Source: Heyndrickxia sporothermodurans
GTDB taxonomy: Bacteria > Bacillota > Bacilli > Bacillales > Bacillaceae_C
Direction: 5' to 3'
Assembly: GCA_018333075.1 (NCBI GenBank)
Contig: BORH01000001.1
Coordinates: 434,001 to 498,000 of the forward strand
Length of the DNA: 64,000 nucleotides
Shown in pieces: positions 1 through 8,253 of this stretch. Position 1 is the stretch's first letter. Each line of letters starts with the position of its first letter. The notes under the pieces are model-generated. The model made no database searches, was not told where the DNA came from, and worked only from the letters and a program-made list of their open reading frames with translations. The position numbers were made by a program, and so were the translations under genes.

Positions 1-1445
1 AAAGATTTTTTATCAATTTTACCTACATGCGTTTTAGGTAATTCTTTAAGAATAATAAAAGATTTAGGCACTTTATATGCAGCTAATTTTGTTAAACAGT
101 ATGCTTTCAGACCTTCTTCTGTAAGAAGATGGTTATTTGTTAAAGTAATAAAAGCAGTTACTTTTTCTCCCCATTTTTCGTCAGAAACACCTATAACTGC
201 TGCCTCGTCGATTTGTGAATGTTCACATAGCCACTGCTCTATTTCTAATGGATAAACATTTTCTCCACCACTAATAATCATATCATTTTTTCTTCCGACA
301 ATATAATAGTACCCATCGTCATCCATTATTGCTAGATCACCAGTATATATCCAACCAGCTATTAATGTTTCTGCAGTTACAGCTGGATTATTCCAATATT
401 CCTTGAACGAATGCTTCCCCTTAATTAGTATTTCTCCAACTTCCGAAGCTTTTGCTTCTTCTCCATTTAACTTTAACAGTTTAATATCATTGAATATCAT
501 TGGCCTTCCTATTGAACCTTTTTTAATAGACGCCTCTTTAGGAGTAATGAAAAAATTATTTGGACCTGCTTCAGTTAATCCGTAACCTTCTTTAAAAGGC
601 AAGCCTTTTTTAGCAAAATGCTGATAAATCGATAATGGACAAGGAGCACCTCCTGAAAGAAATACCTTCATTTCAGGAAATTCAAGTTTTTCAAACTCCT
701 CCGTTTGCTGCATCATATGATACATAGTCGGAACAAATAAAGCGATTGTACATTTATATTTTTTTAAATAATACAATGCCTCCTTAGCTTCAAAATGATT
801 ACCAATAACAACTGTTCCTCCATTCAGCAAAATGGGGAGAGATAAAGCATTAATACCACCCGTATGAAATAACGGCATATAAGTTAATGTCGTTTCTTCT
901 CCTGTTAACCCCCAACTGATAATCGTATTCAAAGCATTCCAATTAATTGATTGATGGGTAAGAACGACTCCCTTCGGTTTCCCAGTTGTTCCTCCAGTAT
1001 AAATAATAAGCCACGGGTCTTCATCATCGATCTCCTTGCTACAAAAATCATCTTTGTCATTTTGATGATGGAAAAGTGATAGTGAATATGCATGATTTAC
1101 ATTTAAATCCTGCACTTGTTCAACAAATTTTTCATTATATAATAATATTTTTGGTGAGCAATCATCTATTATATATTTAAGTTCATAAATGGAAAGTCGC
1201 CAATTTAACGGGACAAAAATCGCTCCTATTTTTCCACATGCAAACATTATTTCAATTAGCTCTACTTGATTTTGGGCAATAGCTGCAACACAATCCCCTT
1301 TGTCTATACCTTTAGATAATAAAATGATTCTCCATCTATTTACATGCTCATTTAGCACTTTATATGTTAAGTTTTTTTCACTTTCAATATCGATTAAAGC
1401 AATTTTATCCCTAGACAAACTAGCTCTCTTAGTCAACCAGTCCAC
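1..1445 (-). CDS. AMP-forming acyl-CoA synthetase, 3' end cut by window edge
   Basis: Reading the minus strand gives about 481 codons of an uninterrupted ANL-superfamily ligase, which activates a carboxylic acid with ATP and joins it to CoA. The P-loop-like motif YTGGTTGKPKGV, the middle motif YTGDLAIMDDDGYYY and the C-terminal lysine context LPKTHVGKIDKKS are all present; only the last residues are missing beyond base 1. I chose the GTG at 1445-1443 (protein begins MDWLTKRAS) because AAGGGAGAG lies just upstream. The family resembles MenE and medium-chain fatty acid ligases, but nothing in the sequence fixes the substrate. A GTTAC-N6-GTTAC element 47 bases upstream is shared with the importer operon whose last gene lies just beyond the DUF3951 gene, so this ligase probably acts on the imported compound. 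Confidence 0.9.
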   Translation of the reverse strand, partial: MDWLTKRASLSRDKIALIDIESEKNLTYKVLNEHVNRWRIILLSKGIDKGDCVAAIAQNQVELIEIMFACGKIGAIFVPLNWRLSIYELKYIIDDCSPKILLYNEKFVEQVQDLNVNHAYSLSLFHHQNDKDDFCSKEIDDEDPWLIIYTGGTTGKPKGVVLTHQSINWNALNTIISWGLTGEETTLTYMPLFHTGGINALSLPILLNGGTVVIGNHFEAKEALYYLKKYKCTIALFVPTMYHMMQQTEEFEKLEFPEMKVFLSGGAPCPLSIYQHFAKKGLPFKEGYGLTEAGPNNFFITPKEASIKKGSIGRPMIFNDIKLLKLNGEEAKASEVGEILIKGKHSFKEYWNNPAVTAETLIAGWIYTGDLAIMDDDGYYYIVGRKNDMIISGGENVYPLEIEQWLCEHSQIDEAAVIGVSDEKWGEKVTAFITLTNNHLLTEEGLKAYCLTKLAAYKVPKSFIILKELPKTHVGKIDKKS

Positions 1446-1834
1446 ACTAGTCTCTCCCTTCGAATGTGTTAACCTTATTTTAGGAATAACGGTTACAAAT
1501 TAGTTACACTTCACTATTGGAAGAGAATTCTTTATTCAAGTAAGCGATGCAAATGCAATCACTAGTTTAGCGAATAAAATACGGGAAAAAACCTATAAAG
1601 GAATATATATGTCTTTTTAATTAACTCACAAAAACTATTGTTACCCGATGCTTCCACTATTTTGAGTTCCTATAGATCCCAATTGTCAAAAAGTGATAGA
1701 AATCGATCTTTATATAGTGAAGGAAAAATTTTAATACCGACTTAATATTTTTGTAATTTTCTGTTATTTTGTGGTAATATAATTTATAATACGATTTATC
1801 ACTCCATTTAAAGTATCGAAAGGTGGCAATGCAT
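1446..1834. other. 389-bp divergent intergenic region
   Basis: This stretch separates the leftward CoA ligase from the rightward DUF3951 gene. It contains the GTTAC direct repeat (1492-1507) and AT-rich DNA with TAATATAATTTATAAT near 1774-1790, a plausible -10 region for the rightward gene. A minus-strand open frame overlapping the start of the DUF3951 gene has no ribosome binding site and I do not consider it a gene. Confidence 0.6.
1492..1507 (-). promoter_or_regulatory. GTTAC-N6-GTTAC direct repeat, candidate activator site
   Basis: The plus-strand sequence GTTACAAATTAGTTAC differs at one base from GTTACAAATAAGTTAC at 9535-9550, and TATTC follows at the same distance in both on the transcribed strand. 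The two half sites are 11 bp apart, one helical turn, as is usual for OmpR-type winged-helix and SARP activators. On the minus strand a TAAAAT hexamer follows nine bases after the second half site. The site is 47 bases upstream of the CoA ligase start. Confidence 0.55.
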
Positions 1835-2062
1835 ATGTCTCTATCTTCCTTGATTCCAATTGCGTTCACCATATTATTAATCGTTTGTCTTTTCATTATT
1901 ATCTACAATCGCTTCATTAAGAAGAAAAGCATCTCTAATATCTATACACCGTTTGATCATATTACTGGACTGAGCGAGGTCGACTATCACGAAGAAAAGC
2001 TAGATAAGGAAAGTAGAAACGCTGAGGGTGATGATAAAGATAAAAACTGCTCCACCGAATAA
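1835..2062 (+). CDS. DUF3951 small membrane protein
   Basis: The protein has 75 residues: a single N-terminal membrane segment (about residues 4-24), then a basic KKK stretch, a conserved block SNIYTPFDHITGLSEVDYHEE, and an acidic, lysine-rich tail. This layout matches small single-pass proteins of the DUF3951 family in Bacillus, whose function is unknown. Three in-frame starts are possible (GTG 1823, ATG 1829, ATG 1835). I chose ATG 1835 because AAAGGTGG at 1819-1826 is then correctly spaced, while it overlaps or touches the other two. The gene is alone on the plus strand and ends at a bidirectional terminator. Confidence 0.75.
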   Translation: MSLSSLIPIAFTILLIVCLFIIIYNRFIKKKSISNIYTPFDHITGLSEVDYHEEKLDKESRNAEGDDKDKNCSTE

Positions 2063-2096
2063 TTAGTCCAATTAACTTAATAATTTTCCCTTTACT

Positions 2097-2138
2097 CAAT
2101 CAAAAATGCGGGATAGATTTATCCCGCATTTTTGATTG
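2097..2138. terminator. Bidirectional rho-independent terminator
   Basis: A 17-bp perfect inverted repeat (arms 2097-2113 and 2122-2138) with T-rich flanks on both strands lies between the convergent ends of the DUF3951 gene and the FabG-like reductase gene. It can end both transcripts. Confidence 0.85.
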
Positions 2139-2146
2139 AAAACCTT

Positions 2147-2887
2147 TTACATCATAATACCTCCATCGACATGCAGAACGGTTCCATTAACATAGTTAGA
2201 TTCATCAGATGCTAAAAATAAATAGGCATTCGCAATATCTTCAGGCTTTCCTAATCTCTGTAAAGGTATCATCGACTTCATTGATTCAATTACTTTTTCA
2301 GGTACTGTTGCTACCATATTTGTTTCGGTAAATCCAGGTGCTACAGCATTTACATTAATTCCTTTACGCCCAAGCTCCTTGGCCCAAGTTTTTGTCATAC
2401 CAACAATTGCTGCTTTTGCAGCAGCATAATTCGTTTGTCCAACATTTCCATATATACCACTTACTGATGAGGTACTAATTATTTTCCCTTTTCCTTGCTC
2501 AACCATAAATGGAACAACCTCTTGGGTACAATTAAAAACTCCTGTTAAATTGACATCCAATACTTGCTGAAAATCCTCTTGCTTCATTTTTGTTAGCATG
2601 GCATCTCGTGTTATACCTGCATTATTTACAAGTATATCTATTTTCCCATACTTACTTATGGAAACTTCCACCATTCTTTGAACACTTTCTTTACTTGAAA
2701 CATCAACTTGAACAAATAAGGCGTCATAGCCTTCTTCTATTAATTCATTTTGTTTCAAGCTCCCCTCTGCTTCATTATAATCAGCAATAATAACCTTTGC
2801 CCCTTCCTCTACAAAGCGTCTTGCCGCAGCATATCCAATTCCATTTGCTGCTCCTGTAATTAAAGCTACCCGATCTTTTAACCTCAT
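2147..2887 (-). CDS. FabG-like 3-oxoacyl-ACP/CoA reductase (SDR family)
   Basis: This 246-residue classical short-chain dehydrogenase has the cofactor motif TGAANGIG at residues 11-18, NNAG at 88-91, and catalytic residues aligning to Ser141, Tyr154 and Lys158 (motif YAAAK). It is closest in pattern to FabG, which reduces 3-oxoacyl thioesters with NADPH. It is the last gene of the leftward operon that starts with the ABC binding protein and follows the alpha/beta hydrolase by 12 bases. In this catabolic setting it may oxidise a 3-hydroxyacyl-CoA rather than serve fatty acid synthesis; that is inference from neighbours. AAGGAGG precedes the ATG. Confidence 0.88.
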   Translation of the reverse strand: MRLKDRVALITGAANGIGYAAARRFVEEGAKVIIADYNEAEGSLKQNELIEEGYDALFVQVDVSSKESVQRMVEVSISKYGKIDILVNNAGITRDAMLTKMKQEDFQQVLDVNLTGVFNCTQEVVPFMVEQGKGKIISTSSVSGIYGNVGQTNYAAAKAAIVGMTKTWAKELGRKGINVNAVAPGFTETNMVATVPEKVIESMKSMIPLQRLGKPEDIANAYLFLASDESNYVNGTVLHVDGGIMM

Positions 2888-2899
2888 GCGAAATCCTCC

Positions 2900-3796
2900 T
2901 TACCCTTGTTTTAAAAATGTTTCTACGACACTAGTAAGTTGCATCAAATCATCAACTAAAGGTGAGTGCCCACAATCCTTTAATTCGACAAAACGAGCGC
3001 TTTCTCCTAGGTCTTCGATAATTTCATTGGTCATTTCTGCATTAACGACGTAATCACGGTCGCCTCTTAAGATGAGGACCGGAATGTCAATATCTTTTGC
3101 TTGATTCGTCCCTAATTTAAGTCCATTATGATAGGAGCTTAAATTAAATGTATTCAATGCATGATAGACTTCAGCAATATTTCTTTGTGTTCGCATATCA
3201 TCAATATATTCCTCATAGTGGTTCAGTTCTGGCTGGTTCTTTGTATAAATTAATCCATTCCACATCGCTTTTAAAAACTCTCTATTATTCGTCTCATAAG
3301 CTGTTTGAACAGCTATCGTTTTACCTGAATCTCTTTTAATTTCGTCTAAGGCTGATAAACGATTTCCTATATCAAGTGTTCCATCTGACTTTGTTCCATA
3401 AAAAGGATAGCCTCTTGTCGAAGCAGATGCTAAAAGAATAAGCCTATCACATAAACCAGGATAATCAGCGACAAACTGCATCCCAATTGCCCCTCCAGTA
3501 GACCAGCCCATAATTGAAAACTGTTTTAAGTCAAGTTGATCAACAAATAGCTTTACATCATCAGAGAAATCCTTTATTTGATTGACTTGCTGATGATAAC
3601 TCGATTGCCCAAATCCGCGAAGATCAATAGCATATAACTTATAGCTAGGATTCAAGCTTTCCATGAACAAATCCCAGTGCTTTGAAGAGGTCATATTCCC
3701 GTGAATGAGTAAAAGAACCTTTTCCCCTCCATCACGCTCACGATATGAAAGAGTTTCACCATTGGATAGCCTTACATTTTTTAATGTTATCTTCAT
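2900..3796 (-). CDS. Alpha/beta hydrolase
   Basis: The 298-residue protein has the alpha/beta-hydrolase signatures: oxyanion region HGN at 32-34, nucleophile elbow G-W-S-T-G with Ser99, probable acid Asp248 in GDRDYV, and His277 in DCGHSP. There is no signal peptide, so it acts in the cytoplasm. The likely reaction is hydrolysis of an ester or thioester, but the substrate is unknown. The last codons and stop of the upstream synthase gene (GGG GGA TAG) double as this gene's ribosome binding site, with only 3 bases between the two genes, which implies translational coupling. That supports a shared pathway. Confidence 0.85.
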   Translation of the reverse strand: MKITLKNVRLSNGETLSYRERDGGEKVLLLIHGNMTSSKHWDLFMESLNPSYKLYAIDLRGFGQSSYHQQVNQIKDFSDDVKLFVDQLDLKQFSIMGWSTGGAIGMQFVADYPGLCDRLILLASASTRGYPFYGTKSDGTLDIGNRLSALDEIKRDSGKTIAVQTAYETNNREFLKAMWNGLIYTKNQPELNHYEEYIDDMRTQRNIAEVYHALNTFNLSSYHNGLKLGTNQAKDIDIPVLILRGDRDYVVNAEMTNEIIEDLGESARFVELKDCGHSPLVDDLMQLTSVVETFLKQG

Positions 3797-3799
3797 TCT

Positions 3800-4822
3800 C
3801 TATCCCCCTAAATATGATATTCCCCAGCGAATCGTTGTTGCTCCCCATGCATAGCCAATTCCTGCACTAACTAATACAACAATATCTCCATCTTGAATTT
3901 TCCCTTCTTGTTCTGCTAATTCCAAAGATAAAATTTGATCAAATTGCCCTATATGCCCATAGTTTTCCAGATAAATAGATTGTTCCTCTTTCATTCCTAA
4001 TTCCTTTAATACAAATTGATGGGCGGATTTTTTCATATGCAGCATGGCTATATAGTCGATTTCACTTTCTGTGTAACCGCTTTTAAAAAGGGACTCCCGA
4101 ATCACCTTTAAAAAGTTTTCCATTGATTTATGTTCGAGTCTTTTTTTCATTCCTTCAGGATCAAGGACATCTAATCTCAATAATCCTTTATCAAGAGCAT
4201 CATGGGTCATTGGATTTTTTGTCCCACCAGCCGTAACGACCACATCCTCTGAAAAGGAACCATCTGTCATTATTTCCGTTTCTAACAATAGATTTCTTTT
4301 TAAACCTTTTTGTAATAGGATGGCACCTCCTCCAGCACTTAAATTAAACATAAACCGTGTTCTTTCATTTTGATAATCAATAAAATCACCGTTGCGATAG
4401 CCACCTGCAAGTAAAACGACGTTTATTGATGGGTCTGCTAGCATCATACTTTTTGCAACTTTTAAGGCCATTATCGTTGTTCCACAGCGAAGGGCTATGT
4501 CAAATGCCCAGGCATGATAGGCTCCAATCTCATCTTGCATTTTAATGGCTGCCGTCCATAATGGATATTCTTTATGTTCCTCTCCTATATAAATGATTAA
4601 ATCAATTTCTTTCGGATCAATTCCTGCTACAGCTATCGCCTTTTTTGCTGCCTTTATTCCCATTTCACAAGTATGATCATCTGGTCCAGGAAGGAGTTTC
4701 CGCTTTATTCCCATTTTCTTTTCAACAATATCTTTCGGAATTCCTGCTTTCTTCGCAATATTCTCTCCAGTTATTTCATTTTCAGGTAAATAAATTCCTG
4801 TACTTAAAATTCCAATATCCAT
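3800..4822 (-). CDS. Ketoacyl-ACP synthase III-family protein with altered active site
   Basis: The 340-residue protein has the thiolase fold of FabH: catalytic Cys113 in FDIALRCGTT, His262 in AMLHMKK, and a glycine-rich C-terminal end. The position that is Asn in decarboxylating FabH (YGNTS) reads YGHIGQFDQ here, placing His290 at the third catalytic position. This suggests an acyl transfer or thiolase-like reaction instead of ordinary FabH chemistry; that is inference. The open frame continues 52 codons upstream, but these lie inside the permease gene and lack a ribosome site, while ATG 4822 follows a perfect GGAGGTGAT. The gene sits between the importer genes and the hydrolase in one operon. 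Confidence 0.85.
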   Translation of the reverse strand: MDIGILSTGIYLPENEITGENIAKKAGIPKDIVEKKMGIKRKLLPGPDDHTCEMGIKAAKKAIAVAGIDPKEIDLIIYIGEEHKEYPLWTAAIKMQDEIGAYHAWAFDIALRCGTTIMALKVAKSMMLADPSINVVLLAGGYRNGDFIDYQNERTRFMFNLSAGGGAILLQKGLKRNLLLETEIMTDGSFSEDVVVTAGGTKNPMTHDALDKGLLRLDVLDPEGMKKRLEHKSMENFLKVIRESLFKSGYTESEIDYIAMLHMKKSAHQFVLKELGMKEEQSIYLENYGHIGQFDQILSLELAEQEGKIQDGDIVVLVSAGIGYAWGATTIRWGISYLGG

Positions 4823-4836
4823 CCTATCACCTCCGG

Positions 4837-5835
4837 TCAGCTTGCCAATTTTCGATCCTTTTTTGCTTGGGTCTTTCCTAGTTTTTTCTTTCCTTTCCAA
4901 CCAAGAATCGTTCCTACTATTCCTGCAGGAAAAAACATCACAACCACTATATATAAAATGCCAAAAAAGATGATCCAACGTTCAAATATTGGAAAGTTAG
5001 TTGCAAGCACACTAAGCCAATGGTGGGCAATTTCAATTAACCCCGCTCCAATAATTGGCCCGATTAAAGTTCCTACTCCACCAATAATAGTCATTAATAA
5101 AGCGTCTAAAGTAGTATCCATCGCAAAGACACTTGTGTTAACAAATCGCAATGACATCACATATAAGGAACCGGCTAATGACGCAGTCACTCCTGCAACC
5201 ACACTAGCAATGATTTTGTAATAGAGGGGAATATACCCAAGTGACTCAACTCTCTGCTCGTTTTCTCTAACAGCCAACAAAACACGTCCAAGCGGCGAAC
5301 TAGTAAATCGCTTTAATGCTAGAAAAATAATAATCATTAGGAATAAGCAAGTTAAGTAGAATATCGTTCGATCCTTAAATGGATCTGGCACTCGAAATGT
5401 AAAGCCATCATTTCCAAATGTTAAAGTTCTCCACTTTTCCGCTCCAACTAAGAATAAACTCGCGAATGCTAAAGTGAGCATTGCGTAAAAATGACTTCTT
5501 AATCTTAATGTAAGTAAGCCTACAATGAAGCTAATAATAAACGAAATGATAAGTCCTACAATGATTGACACAAGCAGCCACCCCAATGTTGGTTCAAGTC
5601 TTTGAAGAAAGATTCCAGTTGTATATGCCCCTATACCAAAAAACATTGCGTGGCCGAACGAAACAATTCCTGTATATCCGAGAAGTAAATCATAACTCAT
5701 AGCAAATATCGCAAAAATAAAAATTTGCGTAAGAAGAATTAGCATGCTCCTTGAATCATTTAAAAATGGAAAAATAATTAATCCTACCGCAATGATAATC
5801 ATGGCAAAGCTTGAAATGCTTACTCTGTTTTTCAT
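4837..5835 (-). CDS. LivM-like ABC transporter permease
   Basis: The 332-residue polytopic membrane protein has about nine hydrophobic segments and the LIV-I permease signature GYTGIVSFGHAMFFGIGAYT near residue 53. The central EEN-type loop contacting the ATPase is present as AVRENE. Together with the upstream LivH-like permease it forms the transmembrane channel of the importer. The gene begins 4 bases after the previous one ends, with GGGGTGAAAC as ribosome site. The basic C-terminal tail (WKGKKKLGKTQAKKDRK) is cytoplasmic. Substrate cannot be read from the permease; relatives carry branched-chain amino acids, urea, amides or aromatic acids. Confidence 0.9.
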   Translation of the reverse strand: MKNRVSISSFAMIIIAVGLIIFPFLNDSRSMLILLTQIFIFAIFAMSYDLLLGYTGIVSFGHAMFFGIGAYTTGIFLQRLEPTLGWLLVSIIVGLIISFIISFIVGLLTLRLRSHFYAMLTLAFASLFLVGAEKWRTLTFGNDGFTFRVPDPFKDRTIFYLTCLFLMIIIFLALKRFTSSPLGRVLLAVRENEQRVESLGYIPLYYKIIASVVAGVTASLAGSLYVMSLRFVNTSVFAMDTTLDALLMTIIGGVGTLIGPIIGAGLIEIAHHWLSVLATNFPIFERWIIFFGILYIVVVMFFPAGIVGTILGWKGKKKLGKTQAKKDRKLAS

Positions 5836-5839
5836 TGTT

Positions 5840-6700
5840 TCACCCCTTTACCTTAAATAAGCCTTGCGGTCTAAAAATTAATACAATCGCCATTAAAAGC
5901 ATATTGACCGCTAGCGATAAGTCCGGTACAAAATAAGCCATAAAGGACCCCGATAAGCCTACTAGCATTGCAGCAAACAATGATCCTGGAAAGCTTCCCA
6001 TTCCACCAATTACCACGACTATAAATGCAAGAATTGCAAACTCCATCCCCATTTCTGCATAAACGACTCCTGAATAAGGAGCCAACAATGCTCCTCCTAG
6101 TGCTGCCATTGCCGATCCAACCATAAAGACTAGCATAAATATTTTTTTAATATTGATCCCCAATGATTGCACCATTTCCTTATCCATTACTCCCGCACGA
6201 ACAATTAATCCTATTCTCGTATTTTTTAAAATGAATTGAACAATGGCAAACACAAGTAAACCAATGAAAATGATAAATGCACGATATTTTATAATAATGA
6301 CATCGCCTAGCTGCCAGCTTCCTTGTAATAAAGCAGGTGCTTTTGCCACAATTTGATTTGGACCCCAAACCACTTTTAATAACTCAGATAGAACCAGCAT
6401 TAATCCAAGAGTGATCAATATTTGCTGTATATGATTTCCATATACAGGCTTAATAATTATTTTCTCGGTAAAGGCTCCAAGAATTAATCCTACAATCATA
6501 GCTCCAATGATTGAAACTAAAAAACTGCCCGTCGATGTATAAATCCAAACACCACTAAACGCTCCCCAAGCGAAAAAACCTCCATGTGCAAAATTCAATA
6601 CATCCATTAAACCAAATATTAATGTAAGTCCGGCTGCTAGAAGAAAAACGAGCATTCCTGTTGCAAGACCATTAATCATTAAATTGATAATTAACTCCAC
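5840..6700 (-). CDS. LivH-like ABC transporter permease
   Basis: This 286-residue integral membrane protein carries the family signature DVLNFAHGGFFAWGAF near residue 33 and about eight hydrophobic segments. It is the second permease of the LIV-I-type importer. Translation starts at GTG 6700 (protein begins MELIINLMING) with GGGAGGGAG upstream. It lies 20 bases downstream of the LivF-like ATPase gene and 4 bases upstream of the LivM-like gene, so all are co-transcribed. The ATPase-contact motif RAGVMDKEM is recognisable near residue 167. Confidence 0.9.
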   Translation of the reverse strand: MELIINLMINGLATGMLVFLLAAGLTLIFGLMDVLNFAHGGFFAWGAFSGVWIYTSTGSFLVSIIGAMIVGLILGAFTEKIIIKPVYGNHIQQILITLGLMLVLSELLKVVWGPNQIVAKAPALLQGSWQLGDVIIIKYRAFIIFIGLLVFAIVQFILKNTRIGLIVRAGVMDKEMVQSLGINIKKIFMLVFMVGSAMAALGGALLAPYSGVVYAEMGMEFAILAFIVVVIGGMGSFPGSLFAAMLVGLSGSFMAYFVPDLSLAVNMLLMAIVLIFRPQGLFKVKG

Positions 6701-6720
6701 TCGTATACTCCCTCCCTTCC

Positions 6721-7431
6721 TTAAGCTATCCCTAAATATTTCCGTTTTAATTGCTCATCCTCTTTTAAATCATGCATTTTTCCTGAATAAGCTGTTTTCC
6801 CATCATCTATAATATAGAATCGATCACCTATAGCACTTGCCATGATAAAGTTTTGCTCAACTAAAACAATTGTCGTTTGTTTCTTCATCTCTTGAATCGA
6901 CTCCATCACTTTCTCAACGACAATGGGTGCTAATCCTTTACTTGGTTCATCAATTAGAAGTAGTTGATTATTATTTAAGTAAGCCCTCGCAATGGAAAGC
7001 ATTTGCTTTTGACCTCCGCTTAATAAACCACCCTGCTTTTTCCAAAATTTTTTCAAATCCGGAAAAAGATTTAACACCCATTCCATTCTTTTCTTCGTTT
7101 CTTCATCCTGTTGTTTCATAGCTACTTTCAGATTTTCCTCTACAGTCAACTGTCCAAATATCCCTTGATCCTCTGGAACATAACCAATGCCTAGACCGGA
7201 AATTTTATACGTTGGTAGACTTTGGATTTCTTTTTGCTGATAATAGACCTTTCCATGTAAAGATGGAGTTAAGCCCATGATGCTCCTTAAAGTGGTTGTC
7301 TTTCCTGCTCCATTTCTTCCTAATAAAACGGTCACTTCTCCCTTCTGAACCTCGAAGGATACTCCTTGAAGAATATGATATTGACCTATATAGGTTTGAA
7401 TGTTTTCTACCTTAAGCAATGCTTCCATCAT
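6721..7431 (-). CDS. LivF-like ABC transporter ATP-binding protein
   Basis: The 236-residue ATPase has Walker A GRNGAGKTT, signature LLSGGQKQML, Walker B LLLIDEPSKGLAP and the switch histidine region replaced by VEQN, as is typical for LivF. It energises the importer together with the LivG-like subunit. Two adjacent ATGs (7431 and 7428) follow AGGAGG; I used the first. The start overlaps the LivG-like gene's end by 20 bases, indicating coupled translation. Downstream come the two permease genes. Function is secure at family level; substrate is unknown. Confidence 0.92.
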   Translation of the reverse strand: MMEALLKVENIQTYIGQYHILQGVSFEVQKGEVTVLLGRNGAGKTTTLRSIMGLTPSLHGKVYYQQKEIQSLPTYKISGLGIGYVPEDQGIFGQLTVEENLKVAMKQQDEETKKRMEWVLNLFPDLKKFWKKQGGLLSGGQKQMLSIARAYLNNNQLLLIDEPSKGLAPIVVEKVMESIQEMKKQTTIVLVEQNFIMASAIGDRFYIIDDGKTAYSGKMHDLKEDEQLKRKYLGIA

Positions 7432-8179
7432 ACAAACCTCCTAAATACGCTGATTGTACAGTCTCATTTTTCATAATTTCTTGTGGAGTACCCTCAGCTA
7501 GCAAGCTACCATTAAAAAGAACCATTACACTATCAGATAAATCCAGTATCATATCCATTTTGTGCTCAATTAAGATAATCGTTTTCTTTCCTTGCTTCTT
7601 AATTGTGTGAATGACGTCTAAAATGGCTGGTACTTCTTCAACTGACATTCCAGCTGTAGGTTCATCTAAAAGTAATATTTCCGTTTCTAATGCTAAAAGC
7701 ATGGCAATTTCTAACTTTCTTTTTTCACCATGTGCAAGGTTTTTGGCGAATGAATTTGCCTTATTTTTAAGCATGACAAGTTCAAGCAACTGCTCCGCTT
7801 TTTCAGCTATTCCTAAATATTTCTGAAAATGTTTAAGCATTTGGTAGCGAATACCCATTTGTGATTGCACAGCAATACGAATATTTTCAATGACTGTTAA
7901 ATTAGGAAAGACATTCGTTATTTGAAAGGATCGACCAATTCCTCTTCTTGTTCTTATTGCAGGAGATAACGCTGTTACGTCCTCTCCCTTTAAGTAGATC
8001 TGTCCCTTTGTTGGCGACAGCTGACCGCTTAATAAATTAAATAATGTTGTTTTTCCTGCTCCATTCGGACCAATAATTGATTTAAATTGCTTTTCATAAA
8101 TGGTTAAATTCACATCATTTACTGCCATATGACCGCCAAACTTGATGGTCAAATTTTTCGTCTCTAATATAGGATTCAT
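7412..8179 (-). CDS. LivG-like ABC transporter ATP-binding protein
   Basis: The 255-residue ATPase has Walker A GPNGAGKTT, the LivG-specific GIGRSFQ Q-loop, a signature reading LAHGEKRKLEIA, Walker B LLLDEPTAGM and the switch His in IEHKMD. The C-terminal extension VQSAYLGG is the usual LivG ending. It pairs with the LivF-like subunit, whose start overlaps its stop. It is separated from the binding-protein gene by a hairpin at 8208-8237 that could lower its expression relative to the binding protein. Start ATG 8179 follows GGTGGTGAG. Confidence 0.92.
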   Translation of the reverse strand: MNPILETKNLTIKFGGHMAVNDVNLTIYEKQFKSIIGPNGAGKTTLFNLLSGQLSPTKGQIYLKGEDVTALSPAIRTRRGIGRSFQITNVFPNLTVIENIRIAVQSQMGIRYQMLKHFQKYLGIAEKAEQLLELVMLKNKANSFAKNLAHGEKRKLEIAMLLALETEILLLDEPTAGMSVEEVPAILDVIHTIKKQGKKTIILIEHKMDMILDLSDSVMVLFNGSLLAEGTPQEIMKNETVQSAYLGGLYDGSIA

Positions 8180-8207
8180 TTACTCACCACCCAATAAGTA
8201 ATCATTT

Positions 8208-8237
8208 AATTAGTAGGGGATTTCTCCCCTACTAATT
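8208..8237 (-). other. Intercistronic hairpin after binding-protein gene
   Basis: A perfect 13-bp inverted repeat (8208-8220 and 8225-8237, 4-base loop) sits between the binding-protein stop and the LivG-like start. No T-run follows on the transcribed strand, so it looks more like an mRNA-stabilising or partially attenuating structure than a full terminator. This would give more binding protein than membrane subunits. Confidence 0.6.
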
Positions 8238-8253
8238 GGATTTGGAAATGTTA

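Noticed and set aside
1657-1896. 79-codon minus-strand frame near the DUF3951 gene
   Set aside because: No ribosome site, crosses the start and ribosome site of a better supported gene, and spans a divergent promoter region.
4823-4978. 52-codon N-terminal extension of the ketoacyl synthase III-like gene
   Set aside because: It lies inside the permease gene, lacks a ribosome site, and the family's conserved start (MDIGILSTGIYLP) begins at ATG 4822 after GGAGGTGAT.
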